A stretch of 64,000 nt of DNA from Candidatus Stackebrandtia excrementipullorum (GTDB taxonomy: Bacteria > Actinomycetota > Actinomycetes > Mycobacteriales > Micromonosporaceae): NCBI GenBank assembly GCA_019113825.1, contig DXGR01000080.1, forward strand, positions 1 through 64,000. Direction: 5' to 3'. The notes beneath the pieces were generated by a model. It saw only the letters and a list, made by a program, of their open reading frames with translations, ran no database searches and was not told the origin of the DNA. A program made the position numbers and the translations under genes. Numbering within the stretch: position 1 is the first letter of the stretch; each line of letters starts with the position of its first letter. Shown here one piece after another: positions 63,679-64,000 of the stretch.

Positions 63679-64000
63679 CCTCGTTCTGCCAGCCCGACTC
63701 TGTGCACGCGCAATGTGTTCGTTGAGCCCGGGGTGCCCGGAGGAGAACCGGCCACGATGACGACGAGGTCCCCCATCTGGGCGGCCCCCAAGCCCAGAAC
63801 CGCTTCGTCGACCTGCTGAAACATCTCATCGGTGTGATCAACGAATTCGACCAGATGACTGTCCACGCCCCAGGACAGGGCCAACTGGCAGCGGGTCTTC
63901 TCGTCCGGGGTGAAGGCCAGAAGGGGAAGCGGACAGTGAAGGCGCGAAAGCCTGCGCACGGTGTCGCCCGTCTGACTGAACGCGACCAGAGCCTTCGCGT
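63675..64000 (-). CDS. pyk: pyruvate kinase, C-terminal part; continues beyond right edge
   Basis: ALVAFSQTGDTVRRLSRLHCPLPLLAFTPDEKTRCQLALSWGVDSHLVEFVDHTDEMFQQVDEAVLGLGAAQMGDLVVIVAGSPPGTPGSTNTLRVHRVG. Confidence 0.92.
   Translation of the reverse strand, partial: AKALVAFSQTGDTVRRLSRLHCPLPLLAFTPDEKTRCQLALSWGVDSHLVEFVDHTDEMFQQVDEAVLGLGAAQMGDLVVIVAGSPPGTPGSTNTLRVHRVGLAERG

Overview
The 64 kb window looks like chromosomal backbone DNA of a high-GC Gram-positive bacterium (Actinomycetota). That placement is inferred from BldD, actinobacterial IHF (MihF), an ANTAR regulator of the PdtaR type, a SigE-family sigma factor and the gene order. Most of it is housekeeping: a tightly overlapping pyrimidine operon (pyrR-pyrB-pyrC-carA-carB-pyrD-pyrF) followed by mihF-gmk-rpoZ-coaBC-metK; bldD; nusB-efp; a shikimate cluster (aroC, fused aroK-aroB, aroQ); uvrA, uvrB, typA, coaE, rpsA, polA; a branched-chain amino-acid ABC transporter; tRNA-Leu(CAA); tesB and pyk. 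No CRISPR array, intact mobile element, rRNA or obvious defence island was seen. Points that merit a second look: (i) a PyrR-binding hairpin directly in front of the pyrR Shine-Dalgarno; (ii) two BldD-box-like palindromes around a good bldD promoter; (iii) a degraded transposase scar between duplicated tRNA-Leu 3' ends; (iv) a putative murein-peptide salvage and sensing block (serine hydrolase, ECF sigma, membrane partner, dipeptide epimerase, SH3-NlpC/P60); (v) a prepilin peptidase ORF that reads antisense through its whole neighbour; (vi) a one-ORF AroK-AroB fusion; (vii) a LivH permease with an exported N-terminal domain; (viii) an internally duplicated membrane-anchored protein of unknown function; (ix) a tiny poly-Asp lipoprotein; (x) a start codon buried in a 15-bp hairpin. 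All family names come from reading the translations and recalled motifs; no database search was run.
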